64,000 bases of DNA from Euryodendron excelsum (GCA_033060915.1 CM065378.1:56345001-56409000), one strand, 5' to 3'. Counted from the first letter of the stretch, positions 35,116 through 46,701 are shown. Notes: generated by a model from the sequence alone, not told the origin. Program-made: numbers and translations.

Positions 35116-35572
35116 ATCCCTTAGTGTTAAGACTCACTTTCCAATTAATAGAGTTATAAGAAGTGACACTACCACTGATAGTAGTGGAAATATATTCTTA
35201 CTTTGATCCAGTTCAATGTACTCCAAGTACACTAACACATTAACATGGAGTCAACTACTCCAACAGTCGAGACCAACCATTCTATAGAATAGAGATTACA
35301 TGTGTTATAGCTAACCAAGTGAGTTGTCCAAGCTCACTTTGACTATAAACTAATTTTGGAATTACACGTAACTAGTGTGATCATATCTCTTTATGTATGA
35401 ATCACATCCACACACATGATCCACCTTAAGTGTAATTTTTGGACCTTACATATCTCATGTATATATATAATTGCCAACACAATATGAATGATTGTAAACA
35501 AAGAGAGAGAATCAAATATAATATTAATCAAATTTCATAAATACAGCTTCAAGGGCTCATACAATCCAAAAA
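35116..35572 (-). mobile_element. 3' LTR portion of copia-1 (copy C of the dispersed repeat)
   Basis: Minus strand: after the RNase H end and a purine tract (AAGAGGAGA, about 35575-35583) the sequence TTTTGGATTGTATGAGCCC starts an AT-rich, non-coding LTR-like stretch. Part of it (35205-35400) is the reverse complement of the repeats at 5677-6185 and 25158-25745. The inverted repeat cuts it off at 35115, so its true end is unknown. Confidence 0.55.
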
Positions 35573-35651
35573 TCTCCTCTTAGTCCTAAGGCCATGACCT
35601 ATCACACCTAAGTCTCATGCCCTCTACATGATAATAAAAAACTTTAACAGT

Positions 35652-36170
35652 TTATGATTTCGTGAAAGGATTTGCAAGGTTCTCTGCTGATACAATCTTG
35701 GTCAATGTTATATCTCCTCTTTGAGCTATCTCTTTGATAAGGTGATACTTCCATTCAATATGCTTCCCCTTTTTGTGGTCTATTGGGTCTTTGGACTGAG
35801 CTATTGCAGTACTATTGTCATAATAAAGTACAATAGGACTTTTAGCCAGTGGTACCATTCCAAGTTCCAAGAGAAATTTTCAAGGCTAAACTATGTGCTT
35901 AGCTGTTTTTGAAGCTGTTATATACTGCCTCCATGGTGGAATCAGCAATACAAGACTGCTTTATGTTCCTCCAACATAAGGCTCCACTACCCAGGATAAA
36001 CACGTATTCCGATATGGACTTTCTAGAATCCATATCTAATTAAAAATCAGAATCAGAATATCCTAATGGCACCAGGCTATCACTCCCACCATATATGAGG
36101 ACATAATCCATAGTCCTTCTCAGGTACTTAAGAATATGCTTTACAACAATCCAGTGCTCATTTTTTAGAT
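35652..36170 (-). pseudogene. Copia-1 RNase H and RT connection
   Basis: Minus-strand reading from 36170 includes NEHWIVVKHILKYLR and DSLVPLGYSDSDF, then the open stretch 35870-35652 with MELGMVPLAKSPIVLYYDNS, KHIEWKYHLI and AENLANPFTKS. These are copia RNase H signatures. Stops and a frameshift lie between 35900 and 36000. The upstream half continues beyond the LTR insertion at 39727. Confidence 0.75.
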
Positions 36171-36175
36171 TTGAG

Positions 36176-39100
36176 TGTCGTATTTTTCGCGCTCGAGGAA
36201 CATACACACAACCGGAAAAAACATTGTACTCTCTCGTTAGAACTCACCCTCTTAGAAGAATGAGTGCGAGTAGATTTGAATTGCAAATAGATTTGAATTA
36301 AGGGCTTTTAGAAAAGATTTGGAGTTGCCACCTAACTTGATTAAAGTGAGTTAGGTCACCTAAAAACTAAGAATAATCCGAAGACTACACTTAGGGTTTT
36401 TGGAAAACGATTTTGAAAATAGCTCCTCAAGAGAGGGTTTTTAAGAAAACAGGTTATTTGACAACCTTTGGAAAACATTTAGCCCCTTTTTGAAATAACT
36501 CCGTTTTGGTCTATGAAAACAGTAATTCTCGGTTTGGAGGTTGGTTACGTGTAGGGAAGACGCATTAAGTCATCACCCTACCCTGCCCTTGTGGTACGTA
36601 CATGTCAATCTATCATAGATTCACCTATGAGAGTCTTCAATTAACTAATATTCAATCCTATCCACTTTAGAAAACAGTGTTTAAAAAGGCATGATGCATG
36701 ATATGCAAATGCAAGAAAAGAGAGTTGGAAAATAGATTTAGAAATAGATTTGGAAAGAAATTGATTTGATTTGAAAAGATAGATTTGAAATTGGAAAGTT
36801 TTAGAATTTGAAAATAGATTTTTGGAATTGGAAATTGGAAATAGAACATAGAATTGGAAACTTGAAGAAGATTGTAGAATTGGAGATTTGAAAGAAGTTG
36901 TAGGAATAGAAGTTTGAAAGAGGTTGCGGAATTTGAAATGTGAAAAAGGTGGTGACCGCACCCATAAGGGTTGCCTACATATCCTTTTGGAGGAATCAGG
37001 TCAGTCATAGTTCGGACAAGAGTCTGATTGAAAATAGAAGAGTTGATTTGGAAAACAGTTGAAATTGGAATTTGGATTGGAATTGGAAGAGTAGGGAAAT
37101 TTGGACTTTTATTGAAAGATTTGAAAAGATTGGTTTTGAAAGACTTGGTTTTAGGAAACCTAGACTTAGGAACTTAGAAAAGAAAGATTGGATTTGACTT
37201 AGAAAGATTTTAGAAAATAATTGACTTGAATATTGGACTTGGAAGATTAGGAAACTTGGAATTAGGAAAGATGTTGATTTAGGAAAATTCCATCTTAGGA
37301 AAATTCCATGGAAAGACTAGAATCACCCTAGGATTGTGATTTTGAAAATAAGTTTTGAAAAAGAAGATTTTGATACAATTTTGAAAACAAGTTTGAAAAC
37401 GACTTTGAAAACAATTTTTAGAAGAATGCAAGGATCATGATATGCACAATGCAAATTTGGGGTCGTGAACATACAAGGTTAAGGCTTCAACACATAATCA
37501 AGGGAGCCGAACCCACGTGGTCTCTGGTTAGACTAAAAGAAAGCCCTCGACACGGTAACCCTCCAATAGTCTAATCCTACACATGGACCGAAAATCCCCT
37601 TGTTTCAAGCATGCAAAGAAAGGGGGGGAAGAAGATGGGGAATTAAAATAGAAGAAAACCCAAGTGGGTTAGGATAGAGAAGAGAGAGGGGAAAGTGTAA
37701 AAACTTAAAGAGAAAACCTACCATATGTCTTGTTTATTTCCCTTCGCTTTGCGATCCTTGCTTTCTTGTTTTTTCTTCGGTCTTCCCTTCACTTCAAGAG
37801 TTCGTCTTCAATCTTCAAACCTTCAGATTGCAGCCCTTCAAGTCTTCAAAGGAAGGTTGGAGGCTAGTGTATTAGTGTATGGGAGTGTATATGAGTGTAT
37901 AATAGGCTAGGGTTTGTGTATGGTGGCTAAGGTTTAGAAAACCTAGAGAAGTTAAGGTTTAGGGAGGCTACGAGCTCTGTATATCGAATATTGGGATTTT
38001 TAGATTGAGTTTGCGGACCCCTTTCATGCTGGAAGAGGCTCTGTATTAATAGAGATAGGATAGACCTGGCGCTTGTTGTAGTGGCGTTAGGCCAAACTTC
38101 CTCTTAGCGCCACTAGGAGTGGCGCCAGGCCATTTCTTGGCTTGACACCAGCCAGTTAGGAAAGTTTTATGGTCAGTAAGCAATGTATATTTGAAAGATT
38201 TGGGCGCCTGTACTAGTGACTACCATGCAATTTTTAGCCTGGCTTCACTAGGAGTGACTCTGGAAAGTCCGGAAATGATTTGAAGAGGTCGGGAATGACT
38301 CGAAGGGCCGAATAAGGGCAGGAACACTTAGAATAGTGTCCTGGAGGTATTTGACTTGAAAAATGAGGATAGGATGCGCTAGAAGGATTGACCGGGCCGT
38401 TAGGGGCAAAACGGTCAATCGGGCTAGAAAGTTGCCGAGATGGACTCGGAATGTCCCGAAAGAAGACTCAAGATTTGGAAACATTATTCAGAATGTTTCC
38501 AAAGGCTTGTCAGTTTGATACCTAGAGTCGGTGTGGTTGGAAAAAGCGACCAACCTACCAGGGGCAAAATGGTCATTTTGCACCGGATTTGCCGAAATAA
38601 CTCGAAATGATCCGGAAAGATAAAGAAAGGTTGAGAATACTATAGGAAGTATTCTCGAGAGGCTACCGGTTTGACACCCAGGGCCGGTGTGGTTCCCGGG
38701 GCATTCGAATGCCTAGGGGCAAAATGGTCATCTTGACCGGAAAGTCTTGGAATTGGCTCGAAACTGACTAGAAGGCACCTAATCATGACAGATTGCCTTT
38801 AAGACAATCTTGAAAGGTTAGACTTAGTGTTCTGAGGATTCAAATGTGTTCTCGAGAAACGTGCCAAAACATGGCTGTAGGGACAGTTTGGTCATTTTTC
38901 ACCGAAGTGGGCTAGCAGGCACTAGTGTTGACCTCAGTTTTGAGTGTTTCCGACACTCTGACGACGGTCGCGTGATACAGGGATTTGTTGACAGTTTTCT
39001 ATATAGACCTGTTTGCGAGTATTTTCGCAACTCTGACGGTTGTAATGTTTGCGAATATTTCTGCTACTCTGACGGTTCGCAATTATTCCCGAGACTGCCT

Positions 39101-39721
39101 AATCTCGGGAAGCTGCTAAAGGGACTTAGCGCCTGAGAATCAACTTTCTTGAAAGGTGTGCCTAAACGGACATTTCTGTATTGGCGGGCTAGTAGGCGCC
39201 AAAGGTGGACCGTTCTACCATCTTGGGGACTTGGGGTCTCGTCCCGGTTGACAAGTTTAAAGGGACTTACCGTTTCGAAGAGATTTTTTTCAAAAAACGT
39301 GTCGGACCGTCTCGAGGAATTGGAATTAGAATTGGACTTGGACTTGGAAAGGGGACTTACCGTCTTTAGAAAGATGCGCCTGTTGGAATTGGAAAGGGGA
39401 TTTACCGTCTTCGGAAAGACGTGCTTAATTTGGAGTTGGAAAGAGGACTTACCGTCTCCGGAAAGATGTGCCTAATTTGGATTTGGAAAGGGGACTTACC
39501 GTCTTCGGAAAGACGAGCCTGATTTGGAATTAGACAAAATAATGTCCCCAAGGGCATTTTGATCCTTTTGCCTCTATTTGGGCCCGACGGGGCCTGCGAA
39601 GCGATGAATTGACGGGATTAGACTTAAAAAGTTAATTTGGATTGAAATATGCCCATAGTAACTTGAAAATAAGTCTGGACGGAATGGAAACCGCCGAGCG
39701 GTCAAAAATGGGGTGCTTACA
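36176..39721 (-). mobile_element. Solo LTR of family L, minus orientation, inside copia-1
   Basis: On the minus strand it runs from TGTAAGCACCCCATTTTTG to GAAAAATACGACA, 3546 bp. It is flanked by TTGAG (36171-36175) and TTGAC (39722-39726), a 4/5 target duplication. The copia-1 coding frame is interrupted exactly here and resumes on the other side. The LTR is an inverted, full-length homologue of 12955-17224. It keeps a weak TATA region near 38045, telo-box remnants, a short pyrimidine-rich zone and a 45-47-bp minisatellite. Confidence 0.85.
39340..39530 (+). repeat. Four-copy 45-47-bp minisatellite in the LTR
   Basis: GACTTACCGTC or GATTTACCGTC recurs at 39354, 39399, 39446 and 39493, each preceded by TTGGAAAGGGGA or a variant and followed by TTCGGAAAGACG-like sequence. 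A fifth degenerate copy is near 39266. This part is missing from the other LTR copy. Confidence 0.85.
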
Positions 39722-39726
39722 TTGAC

Positions 39727-40600
39727 CAAAATCTGCTAACCATATTAACTGCAAAATAGAAATTCAATCTAGTACAAAGCATAGCATACAAATGAAGCAT
39801 AAGGGCCTGTCTTCATGTGCTCTTCCTCCTCACGTGTCTTAGGACAATGATCATTGGATAGAGCAATCCCATGTTTGAAAGGTAAGAAACCTTTCTTGAA
39901 ATTATGCATAGCAAATTTGACTAGTACCTTATCTATATATGCAGTTTGGGATAAGCCCAATATCATATTTCTCCAATCTCGCAAAAGCTTGATTCCAAGG
40001 ATATAACTAGCCTTTCCCAATTCCTTCATATCAAAATGATGGGAAAGCCACACTTTAACTGCTGGTAACCATCCCACATCATTCCTAATAAGTAGGATAT
40101 CATCAACATATAACACCAAAAATACCACCATATTTCCATTGGATTTCTTGTAAACACATGGCTCATCCGAATTTTTATTGAAACCATGAGAGTTTGAAGC
40201 TTCATCAAAACAAATGTTCCAACTACGAGAAGCTTGCTTCAATACATAAATGGACTTTTACAGTTTGCACTCAATGTGCTCTTAGCCCTTTATTATGAAC
40301 TCATTGGGTTGCACCATATAGATGCTCTCATCTAGATTGCCGTTGAGAAAAGTAGTCTTGACCAACATTTGTTATATCTCATAATTGAGATGTGTAGCAA
40401 TAGAGAGTAGGATTTGGATAAACTTAAGCATGGCTACTGGTGAGAAGGTTTTCTCATAATCGATCCCCTCTTTCTGAGTATAACCCTTCGCCACTAACCT
40501 AGCTTTATAAGTCTTAAATCCACCTTCTGGATCCCTCTTTAGCTTATAGACCCACTTGCAAGCAATAGGTTCAACATTAGTTGGTAGATCTACTAGCTCC
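39727..40600 (-). pseudogene. Copia-1 reverse transcriptase
   Basis: Minus-strand frame 40242-39769 gives MKQASRSWNICFDEASNSHG, then VFLVLYVDDILLI with both catalytic Asp residues, LGIKLLRDW, GLSQTAYIDKVL and a CPKTREEEEHMK segment. The fingers region (40600-40250) has the [14 protein letters not shown] start but contains stops. A frameshift separates 39769 from the region next to the LTR. Confidence 0.8.
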
Positions 40601-40968
40601 TAATCCTGATTGGAATATATAGACTCCATATCAACTTTCATAGCAACATGCCAGTGATTCGCATCCACCTCATCCATAGTCTCATTATAGTTTATGGGAT
40701 CTTGTTTTTTTGCGATTACCTCATAGGATTCTCCCAAGAAGATAAACCTATTAGGTGCCCTGAATATCCTCCCACTTTGACGAGGTTCCAGTCTTTCAAC
40801 CAGCTCTAGATTCGCAGTTTTTGGTGTACTGATATTATATGTGCTTAATGGTCTGCCAATTGCAGTACTCTTTGTCCCACCCAACTCTTCTAGCACTATA
40901 TGGCTTCGAGGCTTGTGATTTATCTTGTAGTCCACCTTTAAGTAGATAGCATTTATGCTAACAAACAC
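40600..40968 (-). pseudogene. Copia-1 linker between integrase and RT
   Basis: The open minus-strand frame reads KPRSHIVLEELGG, RLEPRQSGRIFRAPNRF and AMKVDMESIYSNQD. This is the usual copia segment leading into the RT domain, where MESIYSNQ-like sequence precedes the fingers. A stop near 40600 breaks it from the RT. Confidence 0.7.
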
Positions 40969-40977
40969 CTTCTGCGT

Positions 40978-41613
40978 CTAAGGATTATAAAACAAACCAC
41001 CTTTGCTTCCTTTTGGATACCCCACAAACAGACAAACCTCTGATCTTACCTCCAATTTATTGGCTTCCCCATTCCTAACATGAGCAGGACAACCCCAAAT
41101 TCTGAGGTGTTGGTGGCTAGGATTTTGTCCACTCCATAACTCTTTGGGTGTTATGGGCATTGCCTTGGTAGGCACCAAGTTTAGAAGATACATGGCTGTC
41201 TCTAAAGCATATCCCCAAAAGGATATGGGCAATGAGGAATAACTCATCATAGATCTTACCATATCTAACAGAGTATGGTTCCTTCCTTGTGATGGTAAAG
41301 TCTTAGATGTACCAACTATCTCAATGTCAAGTAATATAGGGGCCATAGGGAACGTTGTCCCTGTAGGAGTTACCAGATACAAATCATCCACTATTGTACC
41401 ACAACAAATAAAACTTTCATTTTTTCTGATCAAAACATTTGAATCAAAATGTATTGAAAAACCATTTTTATATAAGCATGAAACTAAAATAAGATTCTGA
41501 CGACTATCTGGTACATAGAGACAATGATCTAAAATCAAACTTCTACTATCAAAAGATAACCTCACTACTCCTATGGCCATTGCAAATACCCGATCATAGG
41601 TCCCCAAGTGCAA
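40978..41613 (-). pseudogene. Copia-1 protease tail fused to integrase C-terminus, core deleted
   Basis: One open frame of 211 codons. Residues 1-85 are the copia stretch after the protease (LDHCLYVPDSRQNLILVSCL, DDLYLVTPT). At about residue 104 (near nt 41300) the reading jumps to the end of the integrase core and on through TLLDMVRSMMSYSSLPISFW, WSGQNPSHQHLRIWGCPAHV and VCLFVGYPKGSKGGLFYNP. The zinc-binding module and the catalytic D,D part of the core, some 200 residues, are absent. The deletion keeps the frame open. Confidence 0.75.
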
Positions 41614-41639
41614 ACTGATCTCCCCATTACTTAGCTACT

Positions 41640-42595
41640 TGGTTAGCTAAAACCCCTAGAAGGAATTGTAAACATGATTAGTGGCTCCCAAATCTAAACA
41701 CCGGGTCTCAATAAAATTCACTACATAACATGTTTCAGCTACAAATGATTCGATCATACCTTGTTTTTGCTTGGCTAGATAGTCTAGGTAATTCCACTTC
41801 CAATGCCCAGTCTTGCCATAAAGGAAACACTTTCCTTTGGACTTCTTGTCCCCAATAAATGCCTTGGGCTTGGCTACTCCTTAAGATGTTCCCCTAAGCT
41901 TGTTCTTCTTCCTAGCCTTCTTGCCTTTCAGCTTAGACTTGGAAGAACTTGCTTTAGCCTGAAACATGTTAACACTCCCTTTGGCCCTGAGAATTCCTTT
42001 AGCTGCCTTGAGTTCATTCATCAGTTCAGCATGAACCATGTTAGCTTGAACTGATTGAATGAACTTGTCAGAGACTAAAGAATCATATCAATTTGAGACT
42101 CCCTGTCTATCTCAGCTCCGAGAATCTCAAGTTCATTAAAAAAATCAATCATTTTTAAAACATGATCTCGGACTAGAGTCCCTTCGGCCATTTTAGTGTT
42201 AAGTAGGTTCCTCATGGCTTCCTGCTTGGCAGGTCGCCCTTGCTCTCCAAACATCTCATTGGGATTTTAAAGTATATCAGCAGCAATAGGCATATTTTGA
42301 TGTTGATGTTGTAACACATTTGACAAAAATGCTAGTATGTGGCAATGAGACATCTCATCAGCTTTCTCCCACTTTCGACATACTTCTACCTTATCTTGAG
42401 GAGCAGTAGCCCCTGCATATTAGGACAAGGTTGGGTAAGGACATATTTGTACCCTTCAGCTGTGAGCACAATATTAAGATTTCTTTTCCAGTCCACATAA
42501 TTTGGGCTAGTAAGTTTGTTTTGCTCGAGGATAACAGCAAGTGGATTAAAAGGATTAGACATCTGAAAAATAAACGTACATCCATACATTAGCAA
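41640..42595 (-). pseudogene. Copia-1 gag and start of protease, decayed
   Basis: The gag start MSNPFNPLAVILEQNKL lies at about 42562. Later in frame-shifted pieces come TLVRDHVLKMIDFFNELEIL, ESQIDMIL before a stop, and the Lys-rich region. A damaged zinc knuckle (CFLYGKTGHWKWNYL, with two Cys replaced by Tyr) lies near 41815. The protease motif near 41690 reads LDLGATNHVY where D-S-G is normal. In-frame stops confirm decay. Confidence 0.75.
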
Positions 42596-43996
42596 TTATG
42601 TAAATGTAGATCTCTTGATGAAATGAATGAAATGCGATCTTGTGGACTCTTAAACCACATGCATAATAGAGATCGTCAGTCTCACTAATTATCTAGTGAA
42701 CTATCTAGTACCCTCTGAAGGAGCACCCAGATTGGTGTCAAGGTACAAACGCACTAACTAGTGTGGATACTATCTCCATCAACTCCTACTATTTAGGCAT
42801 CTCATGCCAAGTGAAGGTTGACAACTGAGATTCTTTGGTCTTCTAATCCAAGAATACCCTCACGAGGAGCACTCAAGATTGGTGTCAAGGTATACTTGAA
42901 TTAGTCAAATGTACACCATTGTAAAGAGTTAAAAGAGTTTTTGAACGAGAAAGCGTCTCCATAAGGGAAATCACCCTCACCCGCATACAACTTAACCCTA
43001 TCATAAAGACTTGTAACTAGTAAACAATGCACCCTTCGAAGGAGCAGCCAAGATTGGTGTCAAGGTGCATGTTTACCTTACTTGTGAGCCTACAATAGAA
43101 AGGCCATGGGATATATAGTACTCCTTCCCTCATTTGATTATTTAAAGTTAAGAGTTCTTACATATAATTTGGTTCCAAATCAAAATCCAAGCATGTAACA
43201 ATGCAAAGTTTCTTATTTTTAATCAAAGGAACCCATCTTGGAAAAAAATAGTTTTAGTGAACCCTAGAGGGCCCGTGGGCCCCACTAGCCCATTTGGGAC
43301 TAACTGGTCATCCAATGACCTTAGTCTTATTTTGACTAGTCCTTGTTCTTTTTTCCTTTCCAAAATCATGTCCTTTTTATTTTTGGAAACAATTTCAAAT
43401 TAGGAAACTTTCTAAATATGAAAACTTTTCAAATTTGTAAACTTGCATTTAAAACACCTTAGGACATTACAAGAAATTTTTCATTTTTGGAAACTTTTAC
43501 AAAATTGGAAACTTGTCACTTTTGAAAAGTACATAAGTATGGTATCTAAAAGATTTGAAAAACTTGACAAGTTTTACCAAAAAGATATTTCACAAAGTTA
43601 GTTCAAAATAGGAAACCTTGACTAAGTTCATTCTCTTGAAGTTAGGGTTCCGAAATCAAATAGGAATGTAAGCATTATGGCATGTGAGACACTTTTCTAA
43701 TTTAGATGAATGATCCACCTATATCATAGTCAAAGTTTGACTGGTAAAAAATGTATGACTAAGAAACTTAAGTCTTGCAAGGAAAGCTATATGCATATGC
43801 AATATCACACTATAAGCAAGATCGGCAATCAAGCATATTAGAAAAGTAAAACATCCACCCACAAGGAAACCCCATATCTCATGGAAATTTATTTCCTATT
43901 CTAAATAGGAAAACTCTAGTCTTCCTTTTGAGTCTTGGATTGGAAGTTTTATGACCATCAACTTTGGAAAGTAGATATTCTAGTCAATGCCTTAGA
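42596..43996 (-). other. Copia-1 upstream region with a triplicated motif
   Basis: This lies upstream of the gag start and should be the element's leader and 5' LTR. The motif GGAGCA-CCCAGATTGGTGTCAAGGT or a close variant occurs three times, near 42719, 42860 and 43041, each followed by a different spacer. I found no recognisable PBS and no copy of the 3' LTR sequence, so the 5' LTR is missing or too diverged. The remainder is AT-rich DNA. Confidence 0.5.
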
Positions 43997-44375
43997 CACT
44001 ACTACAAAAAAGGCTTTTCTAGGTGGTTCAAAAAATGCCGGTAGAAGTTTTGCCAGCACTTTTCTCGACGTTTTTAAAAAACGCCAATGATATCAGTGTC
44101 GGTGTAACTTGCTGGTGCTTCTAAACGCCATACATTTATTCCAGTGTTTTTGGCTAGCGTTTTAAAAATGTCGTCAAAAGTGCCTCCACCGGAGAGAAAT
44201 TTCTGACCGGGAAGACTTTTAACAACCTTTTAAATGCCGGTAAAAGTTGCCATAAGTGTTGGGAAAAGTGCATTTAAAGCGGCATTTTTTGTAAAACAAC
44301 GGTAAAAGTTTCTTGGTTAAAAAATAATTAGGGCTTTACTGGCATTTATAAAACACCTGTAAAAGTCTAATTCAT
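43997..44375 (+). mobile_element. CACTA-type transposon left end
   Basis: It starts CACTACTACAAAAAAGGC at 43997. The next 380 bp contain many subterminal repeats around GCCGGTAAAAGT, CGCC and GCCAGCAC in both orientations (for example 44037, 44050, 44085, 44232, 44310). These are typical of CACTA ends. The repeat motif differs from the GCGACGG motif of the element at 5200-5673, so it is another family. No transposase or right end was identified. Confidence 0.6.
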
Positions 44376-45635
44376 TAAAAAAAAAAAGTTTTGACATTCA
44401 GTTCTTTACCTGCTATATTTCAAAAATATATTAAATAATATATTCTAATGACATAAGATCAACTAGCTCTGTCATTGGACCAGGTTTGGTCCAGATCCGC
44501 CAAACTGGGATTTGAAACATAATTAAAAGATATTACATCTTCCTCCACTTTTCAATAGTAATTGAGTAGCTCTTCTTCAACAATCAACAAATTCGGCATT
44601 GGAATCCAAATCCCAGCTTCCTTTAATCATGTTATTGTGCAACCAGCCTAATTATCCAAAAATAAGTTAATTGCATGAACTAAAAATTAACAATTTAAGG
44701 ACATAAGCCTTGGAGGGATACATAACTCTACTAAAGCAGCAACAACAAAAGCAATGGCAGCAACCAAACCCACTATATTACATATAAGTTAAAATAAACT
44801 TCAAAACCATCTAGGATGTTTACCAAAAATTCAAACACCTGTGCCTACTGTATTACCACTTGTTTCAAGGAGATTAAAATAGGTTCACTGCTCACATAGT
44901 CACTTATAGAGCAACAAAAATGATTATGAAAGGGCTATAACACAAAACCCACTTATCTAACATTAATCGCAACTTATTTTAATATTGATGCCTGATTTGG
45001 GTCCAAAAGCATTCCTGGATTGTCACCAAAACTATACATGGGCCAAATTAAATAAATTTAAAAAAAATAAAAAAAATTGAGAAAATAAAAACAAAAAAAA
45101 ATAAAGCTATCTTCAATATGTTAATGCATAAATAAATACCTTCAGAGCTGTATCAACCAAAAGGATCCCTTCAAACTATAATCCTTAAAACCTTCCTCAT
45201 GCATCTTTATATCCAAGGCATTTGCAGTCCATGATGTCTTCACTACCATGAAGTTATCAAAGAGAAAAATCAGTCTCCTAGGGTAGAATAATTCTTCACT
45301 TTTCATGAAGTTACAAAAATTGCTGCAAAAAGTATGGCTGAAAAAAATAAAAGTAAATGGGAAAACCTGTCATGTTCCCTCATAGATATAAGAGGGGATG
45401 TATTTATTTACATACAAGGGTATATACATGCATTTTCAATTTCATTTCATAGCATGGCTAAATAAAAGAAAAAAGAAAAAAAGATAAGAGTATATCTATA
45501 AGCATGTGCTCATGAACGATACTTTGAGGTGCCCCTCAAAGTTTTTAAGTGTGTTGAAATTCACTTTCTAAATGCACATTAACCTAATTAAGTTAAGGAA
45601 TTGCCAGTGCAAAGCACAAAAATTCCAAGGCTAGG
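44376..45635. other. Non-coding stretch, target site of the chromovirus
   Basis: AT-rich, no gene recognised; it may be the interior of the CACTA element. It ends with CTAGG (45631-45635), the left target duplication of the chromovirus. Confidence 0.5.
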
Positions 45636-46659
45636 TGTCAAGGGTTACACTTCTAGTCAACCCCTTGCCTCATTGTACATAGCTTCTCTCAAAGCTATAT
45701 GGGATGCAAAGTGTGCTTTTAAGATGCCTAGGGGTGTACAAACATGTTTAGGACAAGTGCCAAGCAAAGTCCCAAGGGTTGCCCAAGAGTGCCCCACGGA
45801 TGCCCAAGTGCCCAGCCAAGTGCTTAGCCAAGCTGCCAGGATGGCCTGGGTTAACCTCACTTTGGCTGAGAATGAGGGGCAGGATAACCTCACTTTGGCA
45901 GCCACGCGTGCCCAGACCGTGTGCCCATGTGCGTGCCCAGCTGCCTTGCTGCGTGCACACGTTAACCTCACCAGTGGCGAGAAAGAGGGGCGGCTTAACC
46001 TCACTTCGCGTGTGCCAGCCAGCCAAGCCACGCGCGCGCACGCCGTGCCCAGATTGGGGGGGGGGGGGGGGGTTAACCTCACTTCGGCCTTGCAGTGCGT
46101 GCTAGATTTTCACACAGTGACACCTTTTGCGCAATTTTGGCATTCGCATAACTTTGTCGTTCGGAGGGCTTTTTGAGCAAGGTTTTTTTTGTTGGGAAGC
46201 TTTCAATGTAAACTTTGAAATGCAAGAAAGCTTTTCCTTTATTTTGTCTTGTAGAATAAATGAGGGTCAATTATGACTCCTCGCACACACACTATGTTTC
46301 CTTGTGCAAAGTTGTAAATGGCTAAAAAAGCATATATAAGGGCGGAGAGCACGGTAAGCTCCGGACCACCTTACTAGCTTTTATGCCCTACTTCTTAGAC
46401 ATTGTTTGCCTATTGTAATAGCATACTTTGATGCTTGTAATAGCTTACAATTGTCAATAAAATGTCTCTTTTTGTTGCTATAAAGTTGTTGCTCGTTGCC
46501 CACATTGTTGCTAGCGTTGCCTACCTGTTGCCCACGGATTTCTAATTTTTGTGTTTGTCTTTGCATACAAACACATGGGGTGTGCTTTGGCGGAGCTTGT
46601 CAAGCGTTGGCAAGTGCCACACACGACCGATTGCCTATTCCGTGGGCTGGCGTGTGTCA
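45636..46659 (+). repeat. Chromovirus 5' LTR
   Basis: TGTCAAGGG...GTGTGTCA, 1024 bp. U3 carries five TTAACCTCAC motifs (about 45851, 45883, 45961, 45994, 46072). A 17-base G run at 46056-46072 is replaced by GGGGCAGG in the other LTR. A TATA box (TATATAAG, 46333-46340) and a poly(A) signal AATAAA (46457-46462) follow. It reads into the PBS two bases later. Confidence 0.92.
46333..46340 (+). promoter_or_regulatory. TATA box of the chromovirus LTR
   Basis: TATATAAG, preceded by an A-run and followed by GGCGGAGAGC. It is conserved in the 3' LTR at 52187-52194. It is expected to place the transcript start about 30 bases downstream, before AATAAA at 46457, which gives a normal R region. Confidence 0.7.
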
Positions 46660-46661
46660 GT

Positions 46662-46673
46662 TGGTATCAGAGC
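46662..46673 (+). other. Primer-binding site, initiator Met tRNA type
   Basis: TGGTATCAGAGC, the complement of the 3' end of plant initiator Met tRNA, begins two bases after the 5' LTR end at 46659. This is the standard position and sequence for chromoviruses. Confidence 0.9.
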
Positions 46674-46701
46674 AAAGGTGTAGCTCAGAGCTTGGGGCAT
46701 T

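Noticed and set aside
45657..46082. Overlapping minus-strand frames in both LTRs
   Set aside because: Antisense shadows of GC-rich LTR sequence.
45601..46176. 191-codon frame starting in the chromovirus 5' LTR
   Set aside because: LTR sequence; it is the U3 copy of the read-through seen at the 3' end, without its own promoter.
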